Origin: Candidatus Thioglobus autotrophicus
GTDB taxonomy: Bacteria; Pseudomonadota; Gammaproteobacteria; PS1; Pseudothioglobaceae
Length of the DNA: 36,785 nt
Direction: 5' to 3'
Assembly: GCA_022448455.1 (NCBI GenBank)
Contig: JAKUUR010000016.1
Span: 1 to 36,785, forward strand
Shown: piece by piece, positions 7,718 through 15,098 of the stretch
Position numbering within the stretch: position 1 is the first letter of the stretch
Layout of the letters: each line of letters starts with the position of its first letter
Position numbers and translations under genes: made by a program
The notes under the pieces: generated by a model
What the model was told of the DNA's origin: nothing
The model's database searches: none
What the model saw: the letters and a program-made list of their open reading frames with translations, nothing else

Positions 7718-8028
7718 TTTCTCTAAAAACAGATTGGAAAGATTTGGTGGGACACTGGCATGTTAGTGGCCTGATATTCATCAAAAAATAGTCATAGAGC
7801 AAAACTTTCAAGTGGCATAAGCATTAAATAATTAGTTTATATTTAATACAAATAAATTAATTGATCGATTAGCACAACGAAATCAAACATGATTGTGTTA
7901 TGATTATCGTAAATTAGACATTGCCAAAAAAGATAAAAAAGAAACAATCTGTACCTAACCCCGTACCCAATTTTTTTAAAACAAATATTTTTATATATAA
8001 ATCAGTTAGTTATAAAACTTAGTAGGTG
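7718..8028. other. A+T-rich non-coding tail of the island
   Basis: From the selO stop to the second att-like repeat I see no supported gene. Short frames here lack ribosome sites and family resemblance. The one notable element is a pair of GTACC words at 7951-7967. The stretch may hold old recombination or regulatory sites of the lost element. Confidence 0.5.
7951..7968. repeat. Paired GTACC words near the right att-like repeat
   Basis: GTACC occurs at 7951-7955 and 7963-7967, 12 bases apart, within the only G+C-containing block of this A+T-rich tail. From memory, spaced GTAC words occur beside the attachment sites of P4-type integrase islands, so these could be arm-type binding sites. This is an inference from position and wording. 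Confidence 0.35.
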
Positions 8029-8044
8029 CCGGCCCCGGGCACCA
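8029..8044 (+). repeat. Right attachment-like repeat (copy of tRNA-Leu 3' end)
   Basis: The 16 bases ccggccccgggcacca are identical to 5859-5874 and in the same orientation. Here there is no tRNA body upstream, so this is a stranded 3' end. With the preceding ggtg the copy can also fold (ggtgcc against ggcacc). Confidence 0.8.
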
Positions 8045-8053
8045 AATCGACTT

Positions 8054-9475
8054 CTATAACACTTTCCCAGGATTCATGATATTGTTTGGATCAATGGTTT
8101 TTTTAATCTCTCTCATGAGTTTTAATTCAACATGTGATTTGTACTTTTTAAGTTCTTGTTTTTTTGCTAATCCAACACCGTGTTCAGCACTGAAACTACC
8201 ATCTAATTTTGCAGTAATATCATTAATATTGGTTTTGATTTCAGTCTTTTTATCCAAAAAATTATCAGTGTCACCGTCTTCAGGCTCGAACAAGTAATAA
8301 TGGATATTGCCATCGCCGATATGGCCAAATGCAAACACTCTCCCGAGTTCGCAAAATTCGTTACAAAATCTTGTCGCCTTAGTAATAAACTCAGGCACTA
8401 GAGACACAGGTACGGATACATCAAAAGTGATAAAAGCCCCAAGGCGCCTCAAAACCTCACTTAATGTCTCACGCAAACGCCAAAGCTGTGCCGCTTGAGT
8501 TTCGCTGCTAGCGATAACTGCGTCTATGGCAATGCCATCTACAAATGCAGCTTCCAGCACACTTTCTAATAGAGACTGAAGGTTCGCATCCTGACGACTA
8601 GATGAGAGTTCTACCAGTGCATAATGTTGATATTTTTGACTAAAAACATCTTCTAGATCCGTTTGCTCAATAAGAGTTTCAATACAAGCTCTATCCATGT
8701 ATTCAAAAGCAGTAATATTATCTCCACTTAATTCTCGCAGTTTAGCTAAGAGCTTTGTCGTTGACGCTAAATCCGACATTGCTACAAGTGATGTGGCTTT
8801 ATCAACAGGCAAAGGAAATAGCTTTAACACAGCTTTAGTAATAATACCCAGTGTGCCTTCAGCACCAAGAAAGAGTTGTTTCAAATCATAGCCAGTATTA
8901 TCTTTTCTTAAGCGTCGCAATCCGCTCATAATAGTACCATCGGGCAATACTACCTCTAAGCCCAACACCAGTTCTTTCGCATTACCATAACGTAATACCG
9001 CCGTACCTCCAGCATTAGTTGATAGATTGCCCCCAATTTGACAAGAACCTTCAGCAGCTAGGCTAAGAGGAAACATGCGACCGACATCTCTCGCAGCGTT
9101 TTGAACTTCAGATAAAATACAGCCGGCTTCAAGCGTCATGGTGTAATTAATTGGATCAATATCTATGATTTTGTTCATTCGCTCCAAGGAAATAACAACT
9201 TCTAAACCAGATTTACTGGGGACACTGCCACCAACTAAGCCAGTATTACCACCTTGCGGAACAATACCAATACAAGCTTCATTACATAAGGTTACGATGG
9301 CTGAAACCATTTCGCTATTAAGTGGTTTTAATATCAGTGGCGACAAGCCATGGAATAAACCACGTGCATCATTAACATAGGAGTTCATATGCGAAGTGTC
9401 TTCAATATAGTTTCGGACTCCTACAATCGCTTTAAGTCGGTCAATAATTTCAACAGGATGGCTTGAGGTAGTCAT
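8054..9475 (-). CDS. FAD-binding oxidoreductase, D-2-hydroxyglutarate / D-lactate / glycolate dehydrogenase type
   Basis: This family (GlcD/D2HGDH, COG0277) oxidises D-2-hydroxyacids with FAD. The 473-residue protein has the PCMH FAD-binding domain with GIVPQGGNTGLVGGSVP (pyrophosphate loop), then EGSCQIGGNLSTNAGG and LFLGAEGTLGIIT. The C-terminal FAD-oxidase domain shows FGHIGDGNIHYYL, whose histidines bind metal in D2HGDH enzymes, and ends SAEHGVGL...IMNPGKVL. It is a single-polypeptide form; no GlcE or GlcF partner lies nearby. The exact substrate cannot be settled from sequence; 2-hydroxyglutarate, lactate and glycolate are all possible. It stands alone on the minus strand, beside the right end of the selO insert. 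Confidence 0.9.
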   Translation of the reverse strand: MTTSSHPVEIIDRLKAIVGVRNYIEDTSHMNSYVNDARGLFHGLSPLILKPLNSEMVSAIVTLCNEACIGIVPQGGNTGLVGGSVPSKSGLEVVISLERMNKIIDIDPINYTMTLEAGCILSEVQNAARDVGRMFPLSLAAEGSCQIGGNLSTNAGGTAVLRYGNAKELVLGLEVVLPDGTIMSGLRRLRKDNTGYDLKQLFLGAEGTLGIITKAVLKLFPLPVDKATSLVAMSDLASTTKLLAKLRELSGDNITAFEYMDRACIETLIEQTDLEDVFSQKYQHYALVELSSSRQDANLQSLLESVLEAAFVDGIAIDAVIASSETQAAQLWRLRETLSEVLRRLGAFITFDVSVPVSLVPEFITKATRFCNEFCELGRVFAFGHIGDGNIHYYLFEPEDGDTDNFLDKKTEIKTNINDITAKLDGSFSAEHGVGLAKKQELKKYKSHVELKLMREIKKTIDPNNIMNPGKVL

Positions 9476-9514
9476 TTAAGTAGGTATTTTTCTTCTGGCA
9501 GACAATTTAGAACT

Positions 9515-9542
9515 AGTATACCTATAAAGGATAAAAGTCCAA
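9515..9542 (-). promoter_or_regulatory. Possible promoter of the FAD dehydrogenase gene
   Basis: On the minus strand TATACT (complement of 9515-9520) is preceded at 16 bases by TTGGAC (complement of 9537-9542). The match is good at -10 and only partial at -35. The leader would be about 30 bases. Confidence 0.35.
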
Positions 9543-9649
9543 ATTTCGTTTGATGTGTGAGGGAGAGTTAGTTAATATAATTCAACTCGAGTTATTAGAA
9601 AAAAACGAAAAAAAAATTAACCTTAAAAAAAATAAGTGTAGTATTTGTA

Positions 9650-9676
9650 ATTGTTAACAATAAAAAAAAAGTTAAC
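9650..9676. promoter_or_regulatory. Possible operator: paired GTTAAC palindromes upstream of the permease
   Basis: attgttaacaat (9650-9661) is a perfect 12-bp palindrome. A second GTTAAC lies at 9671-9676, inside aaagttaacaaacttt, which is itself an inverted repeat. The pair sits about 90-110 bases before the permease start, where a regulator could bind. The region is very A+T-rich, so chance is not excluded. The rest of the 287-base gap holds only A/T runs and the strong ribosome site of the permease. Confidence 0.35.
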
Positions 9677-9762
9677 AAACTTTATGTATTTTTTTTTATA
9701 CAAAATAATAAAGTTAGGAGAGAAAGTTATTTATTTATCAATAAATCAAAAGGAGAAAAATT

Positions 9763-11136
9763 ATGAGCGATTCAGAATTAATTTATGAGCTCGAGGCAGA
9801 TCCACCAGCTGCTGAAAAGTTCTTTGCCGCACTGCAACATGTGTTGGCAAGTTTTGTCGGTATCATCACACCGACATTAATTATTGGTGGCGTACTTGGG
9901 TTGGGTGATCATGTGCCTTACCTCATCAGTATGGCATTGATGGTTTCTGGAGTCGGTACGATTATCCAAGCGAAAAAGCCAATGAACATTGGAGCTGGTA
10001 TGATCTGTATTCAAGGCACGAGCTTTGCTTTTTTAAGCTCCGTTCTGGCAGCCGGTTTTATTGCTAAAGCACAAGGTGGTGGCCCAGAGGAAATACTCGC
10101 TATGATTATGGGTGTATGTTTCTTGGGAGCCTTCATTGAAATTGGTCTGAGTCAAGTTTTACCTCAACTAAAAAGACTCATTACGCCTTTAGTTACTGGC
10201 ACAGTAATTACTATTATCGGTGTTAGTTTAATTAAAGTTGGAATGACTGATTTAGCTGGCGGACAGTGGTTGCTAGATAATAAACCGGAATTTTGGGGTT
10301 CTTTATCTAATCTAGGTCTTGGCTTCTTGGTACTGATTTCTATTATTATTTTGAATCGTTCAAGTAATCAATGGCTTCGCTTGTCCTCGATTGTTCTTGG
10401 CTTAGTGATAGGCTTCATTGTTGCACTAATGATGGGTAAAGTGAACACTAGTGCAATATTTGCGGTGCAAGAGGTGATTAGTGTCCCTATACCTTTTAGG
10501 TATGGCTTCAACTTTGATATTATTGCCTTCATTCCGATAGCTTTAATTTATGTCATTACTGCCATTGAATCATCTGGCGATATTACTGCTAACTGTATGA
10601 TATCGAAGCAAGATGTCAAAGGAGAGAGCTACATTAATCGGATTAAAAATGGTGTACTTGGTGACGGTGTTAATTCAGCAATAGCTGCTGTGTTTAATAC
10701 TTTCCCTAACACCACTTTTAGCCAAAATAACGGTGTCATTCAACTCACTGGTATTGCTAGTCGTCATGTGGGTGTTTGGGTTGGTATTATTCTTATACTA
10801 ATGGGTTTGTTTCCTCATATAGGTTCTCTACTGAGAGCTATGCCTAATCCGGTATTGGGTGGTGCAACTATCGTTATGTTTGGTACCGTCGCTATTGCAG
10901 GTATAAAGATTCTTGCTACTGTGAATATGAATCGTCGAAACATGCTTATATTAGCTGTTTCCTTTGGTATGGGCATAGGTGTTCTGTTGGTTCCTCAATT
11001 TGCAGGTGCCTTGGCAAATAATATTGGCGGTACATTTGGTAAGCTCATGGGTAGTATCTTTAGTTCTGCGATTACTACTGGCGGTCTTACGGTTCTTATT
11101 TTGAGCGCTATTATGGGTGAAAAAGTAGAAGACTAA
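9763..11136 (+). CDS. NCS2-family purine (xanthine/urate/uracil) permease
   Basis: A polytopic inner membrane carrier of the nucleobase:cation symporter-2 family, 457 residues with 12-14 hydrophobic segments. Family motifs known from the E. coli xanthine permeases are present: His26 in LQHVLASF, IQGTSFAFL, AIESSGDITAN (glutamate of TM8) and SQNNGVIQLTGIASRHVG (the NCS2 signature). These resemble the XanQ/XanP/UacT branch more than UraA, so xanthine or urate is the likeliest substrate, but this is inference. A strong aaggag ribosome site precedes the ATG. It heads a plus-strand run of uptake genes, though a 216-base gap with its own promoter-like box separates it from the ABC importer. Confidence 0.92.
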   Translation: MSDSELIYELEADPPAAEKFFAALQHVLASFVGIITPTLIIGGVLGLGDHVPYLISMALMVSGVGTIIQAKKPMNIGAGMICIQGTSFAFLSSVLAAGFIAKAQGGGPEEILAMIMGVCFLGAFIEIGLSQVLPQLKRLITPLVTGTVITIIGVSLIKVGMTDLAGGQWLLDNKPEFWGSLSNLGLGFLVLISIIILNRSSNQWLRLSSIVLGLVIGFIVALMMGKVNTSAIFAVQEVISVPIPFRYGFNFDIIAFIPIALIYVITAIESSGDITANCMISKQDVKGESYINRIKNGVLGDGVNSAIAAVFNTFPNTTFSQNNGVIQLTGIASRHVGVWVGIILILMGLFPHIGSLLRAMPNPVLGGATIVMFGTVAIAGIKILATVNMNRRNMLILAVSFGMGIGVLLVPQFAGALANNIGGTFGKLMGSIFSSAITTGGLTVLILSAIMGEKVED

Positions 11137-11156
11137 AATATTCTTTATAAAAAAAA

Positions 11157-11179
11157 GGGGGTAGCTTATTGTTACCCCC
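11157..11179 (+). terminator. G+C hairpin after the purine permease
   Basis: gggggta (11157-11163) pairs perfectly with taccccc (11173-11179) around a 9-base loop. It follows a run of A but has no T run on the plus strand, so it is not a standard terminator in the direction of the permease. It may act as an mRNA end stabiliser or weak terminator. Confidence 0.4.
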
Positions 11180-11322
11180 GATATTGCTAAATATATATTT
11201 TCAAAATATTATTATTTATTTTTTTTCAGAAGTCCTTTCGTATATTTGATATATAGAAACTGGTTCAATTTCTTCTCGACGCCTCTAGTCTAAGAAAACA
11301 AACTAACAAACTAAAAAGTAAC

Positions 11323-11328
11323 TATAAT
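11323..11328 (+). promoter_or_regulatory. -10 box for the polyamine-type ABC operon
   Basis: TATAAT at 11323-11328 lies 24 bases upstream of the ATPase ATG. No clear -35 hexamer stands 16-18 bases upstream, which may mean that an activator is needed. Confidence 0.45.
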
Positions 11329-11352
11329 AGTTTTCTTTGAGATTTTAAAGAT

Positions 11353-12441
11353 ATGCCTGAAACAGAACCTGTAGTACAGTTTGAAAACGTACAAAAAAGT
11401 TATGACGGTGAAATTCTTGTTGTTAAAGATTTCAACTTAGATGTTGCTGCTGGTGAATTTGTAACAATGCTAGGGCCATCTGGCTCTGGCAAAACTACTT
11501 GCTTAATGATGCTGGCTGGATTTGAGCCCGTAACCAACGGCAATATTAACTTAAAAGGCAAACCCATAAACAATGTACCACCGCACAAACGTGGTATTGG
11601 AATGGTTTTTCAAAACTATGCCCTCTTCCCTCACATGACTGTTGCAGAGAACTTAGCTTTCCCTCTGGAAGTTCGCAAAATAGGAAAATCTGAAAGAGAA
11701 GAGAAAGTTAAACAGATACTAGATATGGTTCAACTAGGAGGGTTTGGTAATAGGCGACCTATGCAATTATCAGGAGGCCAACAACAACGTGTTGCAGTAG
11801 CTCGATCTCTTATTTTTGACCCTGACCTAGTTCTGATGGACGAGCCTTTAGGGGCGCTTGATAAAAACCTGCGTGAACAGATGCAATATGAAATCAAACA
11901 TCTTCACGAAAATCTCGGTTTAACAGTAATCTATGTCACCCATGATCAAACTGAAGCGCTTACCATGTCTAATCGTATTGCTGTTTTTGATGATGGTATT
12001 GTCCAACAATGTTCTACACCAGAAATCCTTTATGAAAGACCTGAGAATGCCTTTGTAGCGAATTTTATCGGTGAAAACAACCGTTTAATGGGTACCGTAG
12101 AAGCAATCAATGGTGACCAAGTAACCGTTAAAACAGATTCTGGCGATATCGTAGTAGCAACTAAAATCAATGTCAACAGTGTCGGCGATCGCGCCACATT
12201 GTCACTTCGCCCAGAACGCATTTTTGTTTCACCGACGAAGGGCAGAACACCAAACACTTATTCAGCCAAGGTAGAGGAGTTAATCTACCACGGCGACCAT
12301 ATTCGCACACGCTTCAGTGTGTGTGGACACGACGATTTTATCGTCAAAATTCCAAATTCAATCGATAACGTAAGCCTTCAAGAAGGCAAGCAAGTTAATA
12401 TCGGTTGGATGCCGGAAGATTGTCTGGCTCTTGATGGATAG
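11353..12441 (+). CDS. potA: Polyamine-type ABC importer, ATP-binding protein
   Basis: The ATPase that powers import of spermidine/putrescine-like substrates. Motifs in order: Walker A GPSGSGKTT (near residue 44), Q-loop in MVFQNYALFPHMTV, signature LSGGQQQR, Walker B LVLMDEPLGALD and switch histidine in VTHDQTEA. A C-terminal TOBE-like domain follows the FIGENNRL segment, as in PotA. The 362-residue length is close to E. coli PotA (378). It is the first gene of a four-gene importer operon; the binding-protein gene follows after 32 bases. The ligand is assigned by family and could be another cationic amine. Confidence 0.9.
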   Translation: MPETEPVVQFENVQKSYDGEILVVKDFNLDVAAGEFVTMLGPSGSGKTTCLMMLAGFEPVTNGNINLKGKPINNVPPHKRGIGMVFQNYALFPHMTVAENLAFPLEVRKIGKSEREEKVKQILDMVQLGGFGNRRPMQLSGGQQQRVAVARSLIFDPDLVLMDEPLGALDKNLREQMQYEIKHLHENLGLTVIYVTHDQTEALTMSNRIAVFDDGIVQQCSTPEILYERPENAFVANFIGENNRLMGTVEAINGDQVTVKTDSGDIVVATKINVNSVGDRATLSLRPERIFVSPTKGRTPNTYSAKVEELIYHGDHIRTRFSVCGHDDFIVKIPNSIDNVSLQEGKQVNIGWMPEDCLALDG

Positions 12442-12473
12442 AGCTCTGGCATTTTTTACTTTAGGAGAAAAAT

Positions 12474-13571
12474 ATGAAAAAAGTAATAACAAAAACTCTG
12501 ATTGCAGGAGCTATATCAGCAGCGATGTTGGCTGGCGCAGCGCAAGCAGCTGTAACTTTGGTTTCTTGGGGTGGTGGCTACTCTGCATCGCAACAAAAAG
12601 CCTACATTGATACCTATTCCTCTGGTGAGGTAAATATGATTAGTTACAATGGTGGTTTAGGTGAGGTTCGTGCTCAAGTTGAGTCAGGTAACGTTCTATG
12701 GGATATCGTCGACGTTCTTCCATCTCAAGCTCGTACGGGTTGTGATGAAGGTCTATTTGAAGAACTAGATCGTAGTTTATTCCTTCCTGCACCCGATGGC
12801 ACACCGATGGATGAGGACCTCTTGGTTGATGTACCAAATGATTGTGTAGTTCCGCAAATTTGGTGGTCATACGTTCCATTCCACCTAGGTTCTACCTTCA
12901 AAGGTGAGCAACCTTCTACTATTAATGACTTCTTTGACTTAGAGAAATTCCCAGGAAAGCGTGGTATTCACACTTGGGGAAACGGTATAGTTGAGATGGC
13001 ATTATATGCATCTGGCGTAGCTATTCCTGATATTTATGATGTATTAGATACTCAAGAAGGACAAGATATGGTTTTTGCTAAACTAGATACTATCAAAGAT
13101 GATGTAGTATTTTGGTCTTCAGGTGCAAAACCACTAGATCTAGTCAATTCAGGTGAGGTTTCTATGTCACTAGCATATAACGGCCGTATCGGTGGTGCTG
13201 TTCTAGCTGACGGCGCTGACTATGTTACTGTCTGGGACGGACAAGTTCTTGAAGAGGAATGGTTAGTTCTTGTGACTGGAGCTCCAAACAGAGCTGCAGC
13301 TATTCACTTCTTAATCCATGCTTCTGCCACTGAGCAACAAGCAGGTCAAGCTCGTTGGATCAACTATGCTCCTATGCGTCCATCTGCTCTTCCAATTATG
13401 GAAGCAGGTGAGCCGTGGTTCAATCCAGGTCTTGCAACAGAAGCGAATATCATGGAGCATATGCCTACTACGGATGAGCATATGAAAGGTGGTATCCTTG
13501 CGGATCCTGATTGGTGGGCAGATAATGGTCAAGCGGTAAATGATCGTTATGCAGCTTGGATGGCTAAGTAA
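12474..13571 (+). CDS. potD: Periplasmic polyamine-type binding protein (PotD/PotF-like)
   Basis: The extracytoplasmic receptor of the importer. A signal peptide covers residues 1-25, with cleavage expected after AQA. The mature part starts VTLVSWGGGYSASQQKAYI, the usual opening of this family, and later has IWWSYVPFHLG and SMSLAYNGRIGG, typical of the second lobe. It lacks a lipobox, so it is soluble. Two cysteines (in TGCDEGL and NDCVVP) could form a periplasmic disulphide. A good ribosome site (taggagaaaa) precedes the ATG. A terminator-like hairpin directly after it probably raises its level over the permeases. The polyamine ligand is inferred from family and neighbours. Confidence 0.88.
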   Translation: MKKVITKTLIAGAISAAMLAGAAQAAVTLVSWGGGYSASQQKAYIDTYSSGEVNMISYNGGLGEVRAQVESGNVLWDIVDVLPSQARTGCDEGLFEELDRSLFLPAPDGTPMDEDLLVDVPNDCVVPQIWWSYVPFHLGSTFKGEQPSTINDFFDLEKFPGKRGIHTWGNGIVEMALYASGVAIPDIYDVLDTQEGQDMVFAKLDTIKDDVVFWSSGAKPLDLVNSGEVSMSLAYNGRIGGAVLADGADYVTVWDGQVLEEEWLVLVTGAPNRAAAIHFLIHASATEQQAGQARWINYAPMRPSALPIMEAGEPWFNPGLATEANIMEHMPTTDEHMKGGILADPDWWADNGQAVNDRYAAWMAK

Positions 13572-13616
13572 TAGTCTGACCAATAGACTGGTTTGATTGT
13601 TTAAGCTAGTCTAATA

Positions 13617-13648
13617 AAACAGGTCGGTTTCACTACCGGCCTGTTTTT
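13617..13648 (+). terminator. Intra-operon terminator after the binding protein
   Basis: acaggtcggt (13619-13628) pairs with accggcctgt (13635-13644), ten pairs including one G:U, around a 6-base loop, then five T. It sits between the binding-protein gene and the permease genes. It probably works as a partial terminator, giving many copies of binding protein per transporter. Confidence 0.85.
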
Positions 13649-13700
13649 ATTCTTAGAACTCCTACTGGAATATGTAGGTAGGTAATTTAATAATTATTTT

Positions 13701-15095
13701 ATGAGTAATACTTCTACAATTAATTCTCAAGGACCATTACTAACAAACGATGGTGTCCCCCTTAAAGAAAGCCTTCGTAAATCTCTACGTCGAACAAAGA
13801 TTCGCTCTTTTCTACTGATATTAGTCCCACTCTTATTCGTATTATTATTATTTGTTACTCCAATTGCTCAACTTCTTTCAAGAAGTGTTGATGATATCAA
13901 AATCAATGAGGCGTTTCCACTGACATTTGCTCAGTACGAAGTATGGGAAGATAAGTCCATACTTCCTAGTGAAGAAATGTTTGCTGCAGTGATTAATGAT
14001 ATTAGAATCACTCACAAAATAGAAAACAGTGAAGGTAGAAATATTGGTAAAAATTTACTCGGCAGATCCGGAACTCGAATGACTTATGAGTATTCAGGCT
14101 GGCGGAGTTTATTATTAAAGACAGTCAAAGAAGCTATAAAGGTAGATAAAAAATCAAAAGAAGAAATCAAGCCCTATAAATGGGATGCCCCTTATAAAGA
14201 GAGGATGATCAAAAGAGATAAGCGCTGGGGCAAGGTTGAATTTTGGCAATCACTAGGCGCTATGAAAGACCCCTACACGATGGGCTATTATCTTAATGCA
14301 GTCGATCTAAGATATGACGCCAATAAGAACATTATTCAGAAAGTAGAGTATTTAAGAGTTTATAAAACCATATGGATGAGAACCCTTCAGGTTAGCTTGA
14401 TGGTTACCATTTTTTGCTTAATACTTGCCTATCCTGTTTCATATTTACTGGCAACGTTGCCAATGAGAATCTCAAACATACTGATGATCTGTGTCTTGAT
14501 GCCATTCTGGACATCACTTCTGGTACGAATTGTAGCCTGGATGATTATGCTGCAACAACATGGCGTTATTAACGATACCTTGGTGACTATTCTGCCGTGT
14601 TTCGAAGGAATGGTCAATCTACCATTTTTTGGAGCAACAAATATCGATCTTTGTTTCGGTGATGAGGATCGAATACCGATGATGTATAACTTTACTGGCA
14701 CGATTATTGTGATGACACAAATCCTATTGCCGTTTATGATTTTGCCAATCTATAGTGTTATGAGGGGTATACCACCAAGTTATATGAAGGCCGCTCAGAA
14801 CCTTGGAGCTACTCCTACATGGGCCTTTATTCGTGTCTATATGCCGCAATCTGTACCCGGTATTGGTGCTGGATGCATATTAGTATTTATTGTAGCCATT
14901 GGTTATTACATCACACCAGAGCTTGTTGGTGGAAAAGACGGACTAATGATTGGTAACTTTGTTGCGCGTGAAATGCAACAAACATTGAATTGGGGGCTTG
15001 CTGCTGCTATGGGCACCATGTTATTATTTGCAGTATTAGCGCTCTACTGGGTGTACGACAAGTTTATTGGCATTGATAATTTAAAAATGGGTTAA
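13701..15095 (+). CDS. potB: Polyamine-type ABC importer, permease 1 (PotB-like, long periplasmic loop)
   Basis: A membrane subunit of the importer. One helix near 37-58 is followed by a hydrophilic stretch of about 165 residues (61-225). The core permease begins near TLQVSLMVTIFCLILAYPVSY and carries the ATPase-contact EAA loop MKAAQNLGATPTWAFIRVYMPQ. At 464 residues it is much longer than E. coli PotB (~280); the excess lies in the first external loop. Similar long-loop permeases occur in other marine and alphaproteobacterial polyamine systems, as far as I recall. It begins 129 bases after the binding-protein gene, beyond the terminator, and is 3 bases from permease 2. Confidence 0.88.
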   Translation: MSNTSTINSQGPLLTNDGVPLKESLRKSLRRTKIRSFLLILVPLLFVLLLFVTPIAQLLSRSVDDIKINEAFPLTFAQYEVWEDKSILPSEEMFAAVINDIRITHKIENSEGRNIGKNLLGRSGTRMTYEYSGWRSLLLKTVKEAIKVDKKSKEEIKPYKWDAPYKERMIKRDKRWGKVEFWQSLGAMKDPYTMGYYLNAVDLRYDANKNIIQKVEYLRVYKTIWMRTLQVSLMVTIFCLILAYPVSYLLATLPMRISNILMICVLMPFWTSLLVRIVAWMIMLQQHGVINDTLVTILPCFEGMVNLPFFGATNIDLCFGDEDRIPMMYNFTGTIIVMTQILLPFMILPIYSVMRGIPPSYMKAAQNLGATPTWAFIRVYMPQSVPGIGAGCILVFIVAIGYYITPELVGGKDGLMIGNFVAREMQQTLNWGLAAAMGTMLLFAVLALYWVYDKFIGIDNLKMG

Positions 15096-15098
15096 AAA

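Larger units (their letters stand above)
5875..8044. mobile_element. Small tRNA-Leu-integrated island remnant carrying selO
   Basis: A 2.2 kb segment is bounded by the tRNA-Leu 3' end and a direct 16-bp copy of it. Inside are a terminator, selO, and a 336-base A+T-rich tail with no gene. The selO part is visibly richer in G+C than its surroundings: the 60-base blocks starting at 6421 and 6841 hold 34 and 35 G+C, against 21 in the block at 22081. No integrase gene is present, so this would be a decayed or minimal element. Without it, the tRNA would lie about 10 bases from the stop codon of the FAD dehydrogenase gene. Confidence 0.7.

Noticed and set aside
7718-7811. Possible integrase or transposase remnant after selO
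   Set aside because: Translations in all frames are short, and I could not find the conserved Arg, His or Tyr motifs of a tyrosine recombinase or a DDE transposase.
9543-9762. Purine riboswitch before the purine permease
   Set aside because: The conserved loop and junction words of the purine riboswitch are absent; the region is mostly A and T runs plus small palindromes.
13621-13633. 13-base word aggtcggtttcac shared with 30806-30818
   Set aside because: One copy is part of a terminator and the other lies in the csp leader; a 13-base match between two places in 36 kb is expected by chance.
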